Of a stretch of DNA of 64,000 bases, positions 35,801 through 48,000 are shown piece by piece. Location: the NCBI RefSeq assembly GCF_964355755.1, contig NC_092677.1, positions 13,600,601-13,664,600 on the forward strand, given 5' to 3'. Position numbers and translations under genes: made by a program. Origin of the DNA: Antedon mediterranea (lineage: Eukaryota; Echinodermata; Crinoidea; Comatulida; Antedonidae). A model generated the notes under the pieces. It was given only the letters and a program-made list of their open reading frames with translations, was not told the DNA's origin and did no database searches. Within the stretch, counting starts at the first letter, position 1. Each line of letters starts with the position of its first letter.

Positions 35801-38800
35801 AGTAATCAATTTAATGCAGTTAGTAATCAATTTAATGCAGTTAGTAATCAATTTAATGCAGCTAGTAATCAATTTAATGCAGCTAGTAATCAATTTAATT
35901 TAGTTGTATCTAACTGGGTACCCATTTATAACCTGGGTGGAGCGAGGCAAACGTAATGAAAGTAAGGATACAAGCAATGCGGCAGAGTTGGATTCGAACC
36001 GCGATCTCTCGATTAGTAGTCCAACACACTGCACCACACACCCTTACATAATTAGCTTGACTAAATGTCGCAATGTACAATTAGCCGTCTCACTGCAAGA
36101 ACTGAGCATTTCAGTTTTATTAGCAAGTATGTAACCAATCAATATTATATTAAGAAGTTATACAAAATAAATTATTAGATTGACTAAACATTTAAAAAAT
36201 GTAGTAGGATCATTAGGCCTATCTAAAATGTAAAGAAATTTAATTAAATTATAAATAATTATAGACAAAATTAATAATAAATGCAGTACATTAAGTTAGA
36301 GAAGGGATTTGAAATTTTAATAATTTGAAGGCATCTAGATCAAATGTAATGTGACATTTTTTAACCTATTTTTAGAATATCCTGTCCATGAATTAAAAGA
36401 TCAAACTCAATTTCTGGTGAATTACTTGGCCAGCAGAAAGCGTCCAGTAGAAGACACGGAACTACGCAAGCACGCCATCAAACCTGAAAACGAATTTGCC
36501 ACAAACAGTAAACCAAACCATTTTATTTTTAGGAAAATATCTAAACTATTTTTTGTAGCTGTAGCTTTGTGGTTAATCTGCTTGCCTTCCAATTCAATTG
36601 GCCAGGGTTCAATCCTGACCTAGTGTCAGGGTTCAATCCTGATCTACTGCAGTGTACAAGGTTCAATCCTATTTTTATAGGTTTATCCATCTTGTAATAT
36701 TGGTATGTTTCTCATTTTTTAATTCATATAAATAAAACAAATTTAATTTATTTATTCTTAAAAATAAAAATAATTCCCTTCTAGAAAATGAAAATAAAAT
36801 AACATGTTATTGGATTGAAACATTATGTTAATTGTTATTTTTATTTAAGTAATCATTTCTGGGATATTGTTAGATTTCTTTAGGCGAAAATTTAAAATAA
36901 TAGACACATCATCATGTTTTTTACTCCATTTTCCAGATGTGAGTTTTTCAATTGTTTTTTTAACTATTACTACAGGCAACAGCGATTATATACCTGACAG
37001 ACCAAAAGATATAAAGAAACGAAAAACAATTGTGATGAACAAGTTAAAAAGGAGCATATACCACTGGCAAACAATAACGTAAGTTGTTAATATGCTAGAC
37101 TAAAAATAATACTCTTATATATTACCCCGTCATATTTTCGATCAAACATGTCTGGAAAAATACTCCCATATTTATGCAGCTAGTAATCAGCGCAATTGTG
37201 TTTCGACCTTACCACCAAGTACCTATTTAAACACGTGGGTGGAGAGAGGCCAACGAGTAATGCCTATTGAGTTGAAAGTTATTCTGCCGATGCTCAGAAA
37301 TATATGAGCATGTACAGAATGACTTTTAGACTCGATAATCACAATTTTTTTTTTGGAGTAGTGGTACATTGCAAATATGTTTGGGCTTTCTTAGGTTCTA
37401 ATGCTAATAAAACTGTTACTGTTTATTTAAATTTAGTTACAATGAAATGGTTAGTGTTGCTTATCTGATGGGAAGATTTGCCGCCAATTATGCTGCTATA
37501 TACAGGGCATTCAATGAGGTTTGTCAGTTGAAACAATAGCTTGGCACACCCACTCTTTAGCAACATTTCAAGAAAGACAAAGACACCCACAGCAATATTT
37601 CTATCTGTAACTGTATCGCAAAAAGACGTGGTTAAGACAGGCGCTTCAAACCATACCGTAGCTATATACAATTGGCACAGGTTCGAGTCACCCTTTGACC
37701 ATTGTTCTGGTAGTAGAACAAGTCTTCTCGGATAAGGACTGGAGGTCCAGTGTACATATCTGGCTTGTGCACTCTAAAGAACCCAGTTCATCTTTCGGAA
37801 GTACTGGGTTCATTCAGGTCCTGTCGTTGTGGACAAACGAACAGGCGGCGTTTATGGCAGCACTTGACACGAAGGGACCCTAATAGTGGAGAAGAAAGTT
37901 ACACACTGTGCGCAATTCAGCCCAGTTACTGTAGGCTGTAAGTCACTACTAAGTTACTAAATATTATAAAATACATATATTTATGATTTCAGATAAAACA
38001 GAGAGAGCCAGATTTTTTCCCAGAGGCTATACTTGACTTCGGTTCAGGATTATGTACGAGTGTTTGGTAAGTGAAATTACTCAGCACTAAAGGTTGAATT
38101 GCTTAGTGGAGTTTTCAATACTTCATCCACAGTATATAAAAATTATGATCATTTTCATCAAAAGCACACAAAACATTTGTAAAAACAAGGCCATATACAT
38201 GGCTGCAGTGACCAAACGACCGACGTAGAGTCTCGTTGCACGCGACTAAAGACTGGCTGGGTATGCATCCGCGAAACAGAAATTTGGTAATCGCCATGGC
38301 ACAGTATTTTTAAATTTTATCCTTACATGACAAAATGAAGGGTTTTGGATTGCAATTTTTTCATTTCTATGTTTTAACACACACTTTAATAGTAGTAGTA
38401 GTAGCAGTAGCAGTAGTCACTTCAGGATTTGCTATAGTCACTTCCATTATTCAGTCTCTCTCTCTCTCTTTACGCCCTTTCATGGCTGCCTACTTCAAAC
38501 TTATTGAGTGTGGGTAACTATATAACATAATAATTTGCCTCTTGTGACCCACAATCAGTTATGCCTCGTAGCCCAGAATGGTATTAAAGTCCTTATTTGA
38601 CCAATACTTGTCCAACTTTAATTTAATTTTAAACACTTTCACGGATGTTGCGTTTAAATGATTGATTATTCTCAAACTAAACAAAATATTTTCTAAGCAG
38701 TAACATAGTAGTTCAAATTATTACTTTATACACTAACTCCATCATGCGATCACTTTACAGTACAGTGTATAGGTAAAGGCAAGCAGTAACAGTAAGCAGA

Positions 38801-41800
38801 AAATCGCGTAGCTTGTCCCGTGTAGAATCTGTATCTATTCTAAGTGGAAACCACCTGTCCGTTCCGCGTTTTGTGTAAATGGTCAAAAAGAATAACATAG
38901 ATTCTACATTTTTATTACCGTTGCTGCTCGTCTGTGTAAATTGGCTTTTCGTTTAATACCAGACGCCTTATTTTAACTTGTGTTGCCTGTGTAATTAGTT
39001 ATTATATTATTATTATTATTATAAAATATTATTAACTGTTTTTTTAGGGCTGCAGAGGCAACATGGGATAACAAGGTAAAGGAATACATGTGCATTGATA
39101 TATCCAAACACATGCACGCTGTTGCCGATGCATTACTACGAGATGGTGATGAAAATAGAGAACGAACAGTACAGAATGTTTTCCAACGACATTTTATTCC
39201 ACTTTCACCTCAGGTAATTTTCAAAGAGTGATCATCCACTCTCCTAATACCCAACGCCCTTGCTCAATATCTCTGATTTTCCAGAAATGTTGGTATTTTT
39301 AATGCGTTTTCAATGGTAAAAACAAATTTAGGGCTCACGATGTTGGAGATTTTCGGAGAATCCAGTATTGTAAAAGTTAACTGGAGCTTGCTAAGTTGTA
39401 TTGTAGAAAATAAGATTGATTGTAGGACCAATTGACAGACTATAATGATAATTAATAATATTAAAACGGAGAATTTCAAATGTTCACTGTATAAGAGATA
39501 AATTGAGACTGTAAATTGTTTTAGCCATGCATGTGTATTGTTAAAGCTTGGTACCACTGATGCAACGTAAGTAATTTGACCAATCATGACACGATGGATC
39601 ATCACCTGCATAGTCCCGTTGCAGTTGGAACAAATCTTTCTATTACAAAACAGATATACAAAACATGATAATAATAATAATAATAATAATAATAATTTAT
39701 TCGGAAAACGCTTTTTGATATCAAGTATCACATACTGGATACACAAACAGGGTGTAAAGATTGTGGTTACTGAAAGAAGATTGTTTTAAGCCTTCTCGCC
39801 TTGTAGATTTGCTTGCCCTGTATTCTAGCAATTTTACTGCTGGTCTTTGTAGCCTATGAACCCCTGGCTACAGGATCAAAAAAATAATATTAACATTTTT
39901 TATATGGTGGTCTTTACAGCAAAACTACAACATTGCTATATCAGCATTCTCTTTACTGGACTTGCCAACAAAATCCGAAAGAATAAGTACCGTTAGAAGG
40001 CTGTGGAAAAAGACAGACGACTTTATGGTGATCATAGAAAATGGTTCGAGAGAGGGTTTTAAAACTGTTAACGAAGCACGAGATCTGATACTCGGCTTAG
40101 CTAAGCCTTTAGGCAAAGACAAAGAGGGCGATATTGAGAATGGTTATGTGTTTGCTCCCGTAAGTTGTACGATTTCTTGTGTGAGGATAAATTGAAGTAG
40201 AAAAAATACCACTCATGGTAGACACTGCACTGTGGCCCCTATGGGAGCATAGCGTAACCTAAAAGCAATAAAGTAATCGGTATCTGGACTGACTGGAGAA
40301 AATAAATGGGCTGCAATTGATACACAATTTACACAATGTACAGTATGACAAATTGTTACATCTTATCAACGCTTTTATTTTACATAATTTGTTTGTCACT
40401 GTTTATGCAAGTGATGTGTACAAACCACGCATTATGCATGTGTATACCGCTGTGGTACGCAGACTTACTAAGATTTTATTCACACGTTTGTACTAAAGGT
40501 AAAAATTTGATGTAATACGTTATATTTGTATGTGTGAATCTGGTAGTCCAACATTGAAATTCTTTAAAACTTCAATATTAACTGTTATTCCTCTCCAGTG
40601 TCAGCATGATTTAAGCTGTCCAAAAACCACATCAACCAAGGAAAACATTGAGCCATGTAATTGTGTCCAGGAATACAAGCCAATCAAAGAGAGCAAGGTC
40701 AAATCAAATTCACTAAGAGAGAGGTTTTCTTACGTGATTCTTCGCAAAGGAGCGAGACAGAATAGGGCAGGCAAGTTTCGCAAAGGTTTTTCCATTTAAA
40801 AAAAGTTACAAATTGACTACATAATCAGTGTAGAACTTAGAACCTACAAATGTTTTGTGCGAACCATCATTTTTTAACCGCAATAAACATACAGTACCAA
40901 GCAAGTGTTTGTACTTTTTCATTGAACCAACATAACATACTTTCAATGACGTTCATCATAATTACCTACTAATAATTTCTTCTCAACAGATGGCCATTGG
41001 CCAAGATTAGTAGAACCAGTAATTCAGAGGTCAAGACATGTCATCTGCAACCTGTGTTGTGCGAACGGTCAGTTACAAAGACCAGTAATAACGAAGACAA
41101 AGCATGGAAAGTAAGTTGCAAGAACTGGCAAATATATATCGTAGTTTAAATTACATCAATTAGCCAGTGGTGGATTCAAAGGGTGGGATCGCCAGCTGGT
41201 CCCTTAAAATATACAAAATAAAACAATACGCAAGTATATGAATTAAGCACCACATTCACACTGAAAATGCAACCTCAACGCAAATGAAAACCTAGCCCTA
41301 TGATCGATCAAACAATCTGCAGTTAAAAATGGATATATATATAATCACTTTGATGATTGCAGGCATGCTACATGGGAGGGAGTGTCATCTGCCAACTAGA
41401 GGTGTCATCTATCACAAATTTTATGTGCGAGAGTACCATTTCCGACCATCTAGGGGTTTCGTTTCACTAAATTTGCTTCCATATATGCCCAATAGGGGGT
41501 CTGTAGCTTAAATACTCAGTGTGCCATTTCTATGCCCAGGTCCCCCTGAATTTCAAAGTCCTGGATCAGCCCCTGTTACCAAATTTTTAAAATTTTGGGC
41601 CTGTTGAGGTTTGGTTGGTTAAGTTACCCACTAAGATGGCTTCATGGGCCAATTATATATATTGACAAATGCATTCATTCTCTAGAAGACGGTTGTAACA
41701 TATCAACTCAAATATGGAGACATTCTCAACCATACTTTTTTGCATTTAGAAACACATAGTGTACCACAAATCTAACTTCACTTCACAAATTCAAATACTC

Positions 41801-41932
41801 TTTTTTTTTTCCAGAGATCTATATCGTTGCACACGCCATTCAAATCAAGGAGATCTTCTACCAATAAGCCACCCCGACACATTGACTGACCCTCCCTCTG
41901 AGGGAGAGGGTCAAGAATTCACTGGACAGTAA
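32850..41932 (+). CDS. METTL17: METTL17, mitochondrial ribosome small-subunit assembly factor
   Basis: Rsm22-family methyltransferase-like protein that binds the assembling mitochondrial small ribosomal subunit in the matrix. Exons: 32850-32972, 33962-34112, 36376-36507, 36976-37078, 37437-37518, 37993-38066, 39048-39213, 39920-40159, 40599-40770, 40990-41110, 41815-41932. In-frame total 493 residues (human 456). Exon 1 encodes a basic presequence (MAASCIKDMTYFS to RLSRLNLFKKY to NRYSTA), as expected for import. Motif I of the SAM fold is LDFGSG at 211-216. Other landmarks are HRKHPGIL, YMCIDIS and SAFSLLDLPTKSERI. The iron-sulphur-type cysteines are C358, C364 and C377 or C379, plus HVICNLCC at 431-438. 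It ends near KDLYRCTRHSNQGDLLP, matching the family C-terminus. The intron after exon 9 has a GC donor. Exon 1 is the least certain; the rest is firm. Confidence 0.94.
33488..33860. mobile_element. decayed AGATGTATTG-family MITE
   Basis: Inside METTL17 intron 1. Shares body words with the 25341 and 43333 copies (TTGTTGAATATGCCATT, AATAGTTATTTTATTCAC, AATGGCATATTCAAAGTCTG). Ends are eroded. Confidence 0.65.
34890..36055 (-). mobile_element. SINE family 2, split by a minisatellite grown inside it
   Basis: Minus-strand tRNA-derived SINE. The tRNA-like head (GGTGCAGTGTGTTGGACT, B box GGTTCGAATCC) is at 36050-35990 and the body (TGGGTACC) is near 35920. After a 900-bp minisatellite, the remaining body (ATTATGGGAGTATGTTTCC) and tail are at 34998-34890. 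The 47228 copy shows the uninterrupted order. Located in METTL17 intron 2. Confidence 0.8.
34995..35900. repeat. 21-bp minisatellite, about 43 units, in METTL17 intron 2
   Basis: Unit AATGCAGCTAGTAATCAATT plus T, with one main variable base (GCAGCT versus GCAGTT). The array is otherwise almost error-free. The period is seven codons and has no stops in several frames, so ORFs of 345, 321 and 302 codons arise on both strands; none is a gene. The unit matches a segment of the surrounding SINE. Confidence 0.95.
36056..36136 (+). pseudogene. duplicated 3' part of METTL17 exon 2 with its donor
   Basis: From about 36062, AAATGTCGCAATGTACAATT to TTTTATTAGCAAGTATGT is a near copy of the end of exon 2 (about 34050-34118), including the 5' splice site. 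The reading is KCRNVQLAVSLQEL where the true exon has KCRNVQLPVSLQES, and it keeps the same phase. The exon's 5' half (FVHRKHPGIL) is not present. It is 1.9 kb downstream in intron 2, just past the SINE. Probably unused, though a cryptic acceptor (ATAATTAG at about 36053) precedes it. Confidence 0.8.
36545..36670 (+). repeat. tRNA-like SINE head fragment
   Basis: TAGCTTTGTGGTTAATCTGC followed by CAGGGTTCAATCCTGACC resembles A and B boxes. The GGTTCAATCCTG part is repeated three times (36606, 36630, 36660). In METTL17 intron 3. Confidence 0.55.
37105..37270 (-). repeat. SINE family 2, fragment with a single satellite precursor unit
   Basis: METTL17 intron 4. On plus: CCCATATTTATGCAGCTAGTAATCAG split over 37168-37193, then TACCACCAAGTACCTATTTA and GGGTGGAGAGAGGCC. 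It carries the satellite precursor segment once, unexpanded. Confidence 0.7.
37630..37945 (+). repeat. tRNA-derived SINE, family 1
   Basis: METTL17 intron 5. GGTTAAGACAGGCGCTTC, B-box-like GGTTCGAGTCACC, then AAGTCTTCTCGGATAAGGAC and a body partly repeated at 37785-37810. Confidence 0.75.
39666..39697. repeat. (ATA)n microsatellite
   Basis: About ten AAT/ATA units in METTL17 intron 7, next to a TTCGGAAAACGC-like LINE tail word. Confidence 0.85.
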
Positions 41933-41982
41933 TAATGTAGATGTTAGGCCTAGCACTACAATTGTTTTTTTTTGTGCGTGTA

Positions 41983-41988
41983 AATAAA
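41983..41988 (+). terminator. METTL17 polyadenylation signal
   Basis: AATAAA 51 bases past the METTL17 stop; a second AATAAA lies at about 41998. Confidence 0.7.
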
Positions 41989-42241
41989 GAAGATATGAAT
42001 AAAACTTATTCTGCAAAGGAAATGTAGAAAATTGCTTTGTTTTAAATTTTCAAATGAAGTGAAAGGAATTTAACCACATCACTTCATTTAAATAATGAAT
42101 CGAGTACAAATCGTTTAATTAACCATTTAATACAGATGATGAAAAATATAATATATCCGTATGTCCCTTAGTTAAACTTACACTTGCTGTGTAAGGAAAA
42201 TGTTGGTGTAGTGTCTGTAACACATTAAGGCAATTTGTAGG

Positions 42242-42405
42242 CTAGCGCAGTGGCATAACAGCTGAGCGCTTATTGGCTAAACCCAGGAGGCCCCAGAGCA
42301 ATGTCCAGATGAAAATAATAATATAATATAATAAAATATGTCGAAAAGGGCTAAAAACGTCCGAGAGGACTCGTGCCTTTGCGTTATGCCACTGGGCTGG
42401 CATAG
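42242..42405. mobile_element. inverted-repeat element, about 165 bp
   Basis: Left GCGCAGTGGCATAACAGC and right TTATGCCACTGGGCTGGC face each other, with an AT-rich middle. A related piece (GGCATAACACAGTGGCC) occurs at 28763 in REC8 intron 13. Confidence 0.6.
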
Positions 42406-43004
42406 GTATTATGACACAGGACAACAACATTATTGCCGTGTCCAATCACATCATACATCATAGCTTTGGAGTTGAAAACCTCTAAGGTTTGTTCAATTCT
42501 TTTGATTGTGTAAATGTGAAATGAACTGTAAATGAACAGCGTGGAACGAACAAACAGTTCAATTACATTTATGACCCTACAAAAAATCACTCCATACACG
42601 TTTACCATAAAACCAAATAGGTGATCGTGGAATGATCTCATTCTACTCTGTGTAAACGCATTTAAAACAGCACAGAAAAACACTTGTGAACAATGGTTTA
42701 AGGAAATTTTTGACACCACAAATACATTTATTCATTAATAAATCTGGCTGGCTGTGAGGAATGAAACTTTATACCATTTACACTATTTTACAAAAGGTTT
42801 TGCTGACAAAGACAGGCCTGCAACATATACCCACTGGAATACCATTACCCTATGGCTTAATAAAAAAACATCTCAATAATATCTCTGACAACTCTCTTTT
42901 ATATATTTAGATCTCATGATAGTATTATACAGCATAGGCCTTTAAAATAAAGTAAATATGATTTAGTGTGGAGTTTGCAGGTGTTAATGATTTAAAAAGC
43001 AAAA

Positions 43005-43092
43005 AGGTTACAGCCTGGTTTCAACTTTAACGCAAGTGAGTTGACCAATCACAAGAGACTGTTTGGATGATCCTTGTGGGAACCAAGCTTAA
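43005..43092. mobile_element. GGTTCCCACTAG-family element, fragment
   Basis: AACGCAAGTGAGTTGACCAA, then GTGGGAACCAAGC followed by TTAA at 43089-43092. Left half lost. Confidence 0.6.
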
Positions 43093-43328
43093 GCTGCTGT
43101 ACTTATACTATCATGCAACTATCTTTTTAAAGCTCAAATATAACAGAAAATATAAATATTGGTGGTTTAACATATTGAACAGAAAATCAGTTCAGTTAAT
43201 TGGTCAGATATTTGTACTACTACTGATTCGAGTCCCACTAAGAATTACTTCTCATATGTACTTAGTATGAAGTGGTCATTCTAATCGATGTCTGGTAAAA
43301 TGTAATTAAGTATATGCTAACATCATTT

Positions 43329-43676
43329 TTAAAGATATATTGTCCCCCTAAAAAAATCTTTTTTTTTAATTTTTTTGTTGAATATGTTATTTTAATGTCA
43401 CATAATAGTTATTCACTCTCACAAAAAATTGGGTCTGAAAAAATTTTATTTACCTGAGAAAAATGTAATTTAAAGCAAAAAAGGTCAAATTGTCTGGAAG
43501 ACAATGAGTTTTTGGGTTTTTGTTTATTTTGTCTTTTTATAGGTGAAATAATTTTTTTACCCCGTTTTTTTTCTTATGGAAGTGAACAACTTCATTAAAA
43601 CTGCAAAATGGCCTATTCAAAGTCCGATTTTAAAAATCTTTATTTTTCATGATTTTGGGGGACAATACATTTTTAA
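43329..43676. mobile_element. MITE with TTAA flanks (AGATGTATTG family), 340 bp
   Basis: Element 43333-43672 begins AGATATATTGTCCCCC and ends GGGGGACAATACATTT, with TTAA on both sides. Same family as 25341-25686, in intergenic DNA between METTL17 and the RRM-zinc finger gene A. Confidence 0.85.
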
Positions 43677-43679
43677 AGT

Positions 43680-45050
43680 TATTTGGATATTAAGTAGTAA
43701 AAGAACTGCCAAAAGTGATTAGGTTTAATTTAAAATCGAAGACAACATAAGGTAAATTCACATCATCTACCATGCGCTGCCAGGCTAGTTATTGTAAATT
43801 CTATTTTAATTCTTAACCTGTTTCTGGTAGAAAATATAAATTAAATTTTAAATTGGAACATGTTGATTAACAATTCTATGTCATAAAACCCTACCTAATG
43901 CTATCAGGCATGCAGTAGGATAGTATGACCTTACATAACCTTAAAAGAGCATGCCACCCTGCAGATAGCTACAAATACGCACATCTATAAACATTATTTG
44001 TAACATGCATTAACATATTTAAAGCACCTATATAACGACACATTGACAATGTCTTCAAAAACTAAATAATGGTTAAAATAAATGTGTAAAAATTAAATGA
44101 CAACAATGTTAATAATGAAAACACTCAATAACATAACTAAATAATGTTAATATTAAATGACAATATAATAATGCAATACGTAAATATTAATTCTCAACAA
44201 CACATCTAAATAATATTAATATCAAATGATAAAATGTTAATAATGTAATAAGTAAAATTACTTCTCAATAAAGTAATTATAGTTGAAATAATGGTTAATA
44301 TTCAAATAAAAGTTGTTTAAAATATGCAAATTGCTCATATATAACGTAACTAAACAAAATAACTAAATAATATGAAAACACAACTGTTAATAAATTCAAT
44401 ATGTAAAACTTGACTTCATAATTTTGAAACAATGATAATAACGAACATTGTAACTTGTTAATAATGTTGAATTAGTATAATACCATCAACTCTCTCAATA
44501 CTGAACTGTCTGAAAACTGGAAACTCTCCCCAAACCAGACTTTTTAGATGTCCAAAAGGTCCCAAAGTATTTTTTCCATTAAAAACACATTTTGAATACC
44601 ACAAAATCAGACATATTAGGCTAGCCAAAGGGTGTTCAGTATTGGTAAAGTTGACTGTACTGTATCTCTTAAAAATGTAACAAATTATTGATAAATTTAA
44701 TAATGGTTTAAAAAATCCAATAAGTAATTCTAGGCAACAACCAGGGGCGGATCCAGGACAGGGGAGCACTAATAACACATAATATATAGTCTATAAAAAA
44801 TAAGGTATCAAAAAGTAGTTTATAATTTCATTTTCTCTGTCAATAACAGGAATGTGTGCCCCAAGCGCAACCTTCCTGGATCCGTCCGTGAAAACATGGC
44901 TTTCTCAGGAAGCATGCTTTTGACGCACCACTATAAAATGGCCTACCAACACCCTTACACTAGATTTTCTTTACCAATAAAATTTCTATACAACTTGTGT
45001 TTTCGCATGTTTTACTATATCTATATTCAAGCACGTTGGACGTTTTGTGT
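43680..45050. other. AT-rich intergenic DNA, no gene recognised
   Basis: Holds a loosely repeated motif (AATAACATAACTAAATAATG and variants) at about 44100-44420 and chance ORFs. It includes the 3' UTR of the gene at 45051-49304; no canonical minus-strand AATAAA was found close by. Confidence 0.4.
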
Positions 45051-48000
45051 TTAGGACGTCTGCATAGCCTTGTTGTCGCGGTAAATCACAAGTTCATGTA
45101 TGGTGGCCGCATGCTTGATTAGTTGCCAGGCTGTATGGGTGATTTCATCACAAATGCTGCACTGCCAGTCATCGGGTTCTACAAATATTTAAAAAAAATA
45201 TTTACAGTTACAAAATATTAAAGAACTGAATTTTTAAATCCCACGTTGCTCGTCCACTATTAAGAAAGATTTGTTTATTGGTACGGGTCAAGTACTTACC
45301 ATCAACTTCATCTTTCTTTCTTTTGGCAGGTGGTCCTGGGGTCGGGTGGATAGGGAGTAAATTTGGGTCTACATAGCCACTAAAAAATACAAAAACAAAA
45401 TATAAAGTTCAATTTACAGTCGAGCGGTAGCGGTAAGCGAAAAAAAATGCGTAGCTTCTCCCACGCAATGAGAAAAAGTAAATTACACACAAAGACACAA
45501 ACCCATGTTATTTTTATATTAAGTATTTTTTTGGTTTACATTAGGACATGTTACAATATAGCATTTCAGCATGTGTACTCGGCTTTTGTGGGGGAACGGC
45601 ATGTTACAATATAGCATTTGATCATACGTGTATTTAGCTTCATCCTGCACTCTCTTGAATCCTTTAGGTCGTTCTCGGTCTGGTTCATTTGCGATGTGTA
45701 AATCTGCATAAAAAAAATATTATTGAACAAATTTTATATTTCTTATTAGATATCTTGAGATTTTGAAACTCACCCTTGTATATATTTATAAACCAGAAAC
45801 TACACCCAATACAAAATAGCATCAGCAATTCAGTACACCTCTTTTGCAAACTATGTATAGTTCTTGCCTTCAGCACTAATGCTTGGTTCCCACTAGAGAT
45901 GCAACACAAGAACGTATCGCACCGTAAGTGATTTTACCAATCACGGACGATGCATTATTAAAACAGTCATTGGTCAACTCACTTGTGTTGTATCTACTTC
46001 CTTACGTTGCATCTCTAGTGGGAACCAAGATTAATTATTGAACGTCTTGTTCAAAGAATGTGGTTGGCAACAAGAGTTAAAATACCTGGCTTGAACCCAT
46101 GCCTTTCTATCCACAGGTCAGCTTCCTACTACAGGATTATCTTGCTGACTGAGTTAATCTAATAAAAGAAAAGCATTTCTTTACAACATACCTAAAGGCT
46201 GGCTTGCAAGGATGCGGCCATGTTCTTTTCGTTTCGCATCCATAGCATCTTCTGGCTTGCAGAACTGCACAAAGCCAAAGCCTTTGTGTAATGATATTCC
46301 TGTGATCTTGCCATACTGGCTGAATATGTGCTCAACATTTTGTCTTGTTACAAGGCCAGTGTTAAGGTTGCCAATGAATAACCGAGAAGCGAGGTCATTG
46401 GGATGTGTGCTGTTGGTCAGGTTGCCAGGCGAGTTACGGTCAATAATATTCTGTAATGCTCCCATCATACCTCCTAGCCGTCCAATGCCATTACTGAGAG
46501 AGAAGTATATTCATGTAAGAACTGTCAGTACTACAAAATACTTAACGAGCGAGGGAATCTATTAAAGTAGTTTTGCCCAACTCTTGATTTAAGTGAACAC
46601 ATTTTGCATGTTGACCTTTGTTTCCAGGTCAAGTGTTCAGAATATTTGGCACAAATATTTTAGTTAGACAAAACATCTGGCTATTGCATTTTATGTTATT
46701 GCATTAGCCACTTGAGTTAAAAGTATATGAATGGTACTATCTAGTCTACTGAAACTACTTCTAATATTAATTGTTTTTAACCAATAAACAGCTTACAGAT
46801 ATGCATTTATTCACATCAAGAATGTGCTCTTACCTGCATGTTTAAAACATTTCACAGGGCCCGGGTAAAAAAAAACTTTAAAACAATTTATTATTTCAAA
46901 ATAAAACAATAAAAGCATTGTGTTAATTAAACTAAATTTAATTTGGGGAAGAATTCTGGTTTAGGCAAATTTTCTGGTTTTTAGATAGTGGACTAATTTG
47001 GAATTGTGATCATTTTATTGAATTTACTTTTTTATTTTTTGGACATGGTCAACCCACAGTCTATTTAACCCAATTCTATATCAAAATTACCTAAACATTT
47101 TAATTAACTTGAGGGATTCTATGATGTAGAATAAGTAATAACGTAACTTCACAAATAACTTAATGCAAATCAGCGAAAACCATGAGCAGGTCTTGTATCT
47201 TTCAAAGACACCTCTAATTATGTACCAAAACATGAGGGCATGTAGCGCAGTGTGTTGTACACTGATACTGATCTTGAGATCGTGGGTTGGAATCCAATGC
47301 TCATTGCATTGCTTGCAAGATAATTAACTTCAGATTGCCTCTCTCCACCCAGGTGTACAAATGGGTACCTGGTAAGGTCAAGACACAACTTTGTGCCGAT
47401 TATTAGCTGCATTATGGCAGTATGTTTCCATATGTGTTTAATAATAGGTACAGTGCTTTATAAATCTTTATAAAAGAAATTGCTGAGATTGAGATATATG
47501 CAATATTTTGTTCCTTTATGAGAATTGCCAAAAACCTTAAAATCTGATTACCCTAGTTGTGTAAATATCTGAATCAGACTCCGGAAAAACAGCATCATAT
47601 TGTATGAACAGCATTAAAATGAATTTCATAACATTTCTTTTTTGAAAGAGCCATAGCGTAAAAAATGGAGTACTTATTCCGATGACGTCATGACCAGGCT
47701 GCTTGTCAACAAGCAGTCAAGTCAGTTGATAAAGATCTATGATAGAGTTTGAAACGTTTGAGAAAGTACTCAGTTTTTTTTACACTATAGCTCTTTTATA
47801 GTATTATAATGATTAATGCACGAGTTCTTCACTCACAAATATTTCATATTTTATTACTAATGAGACTGCATAATTTCTTTCATTGGCATTTCTCACATAG
47901 GACAAAAAATATGGCGACATGTTTGGTTTAAAACTTACTACTGTTCCATTTGAACTTCAGGTTCTGGAGTCCTATTAGAAATGTTGAAACTAATATGTAA

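Noticed and set aside
34995-35900. CRISPR-like array
   Set aside because: Units are contiguous with no unique spacers, and the host is an animal genome.
34919-35956. 345-, 321- and 302-codon ORFs on both strands
   Set aside because: The 21-bp minisatellite is stop-free in several frames; it sits in METTL17 intron 2.
46212-46565. 117-codon plus ORF
   Set aside because: Antisense shadow of the RRM exon of paralogue A.
47233-47305. tRNA gene (A and B boxes)
   Set aside because: Same reasons: belongs to SINE family 2, with mismatched stems and a LINE-like tail.
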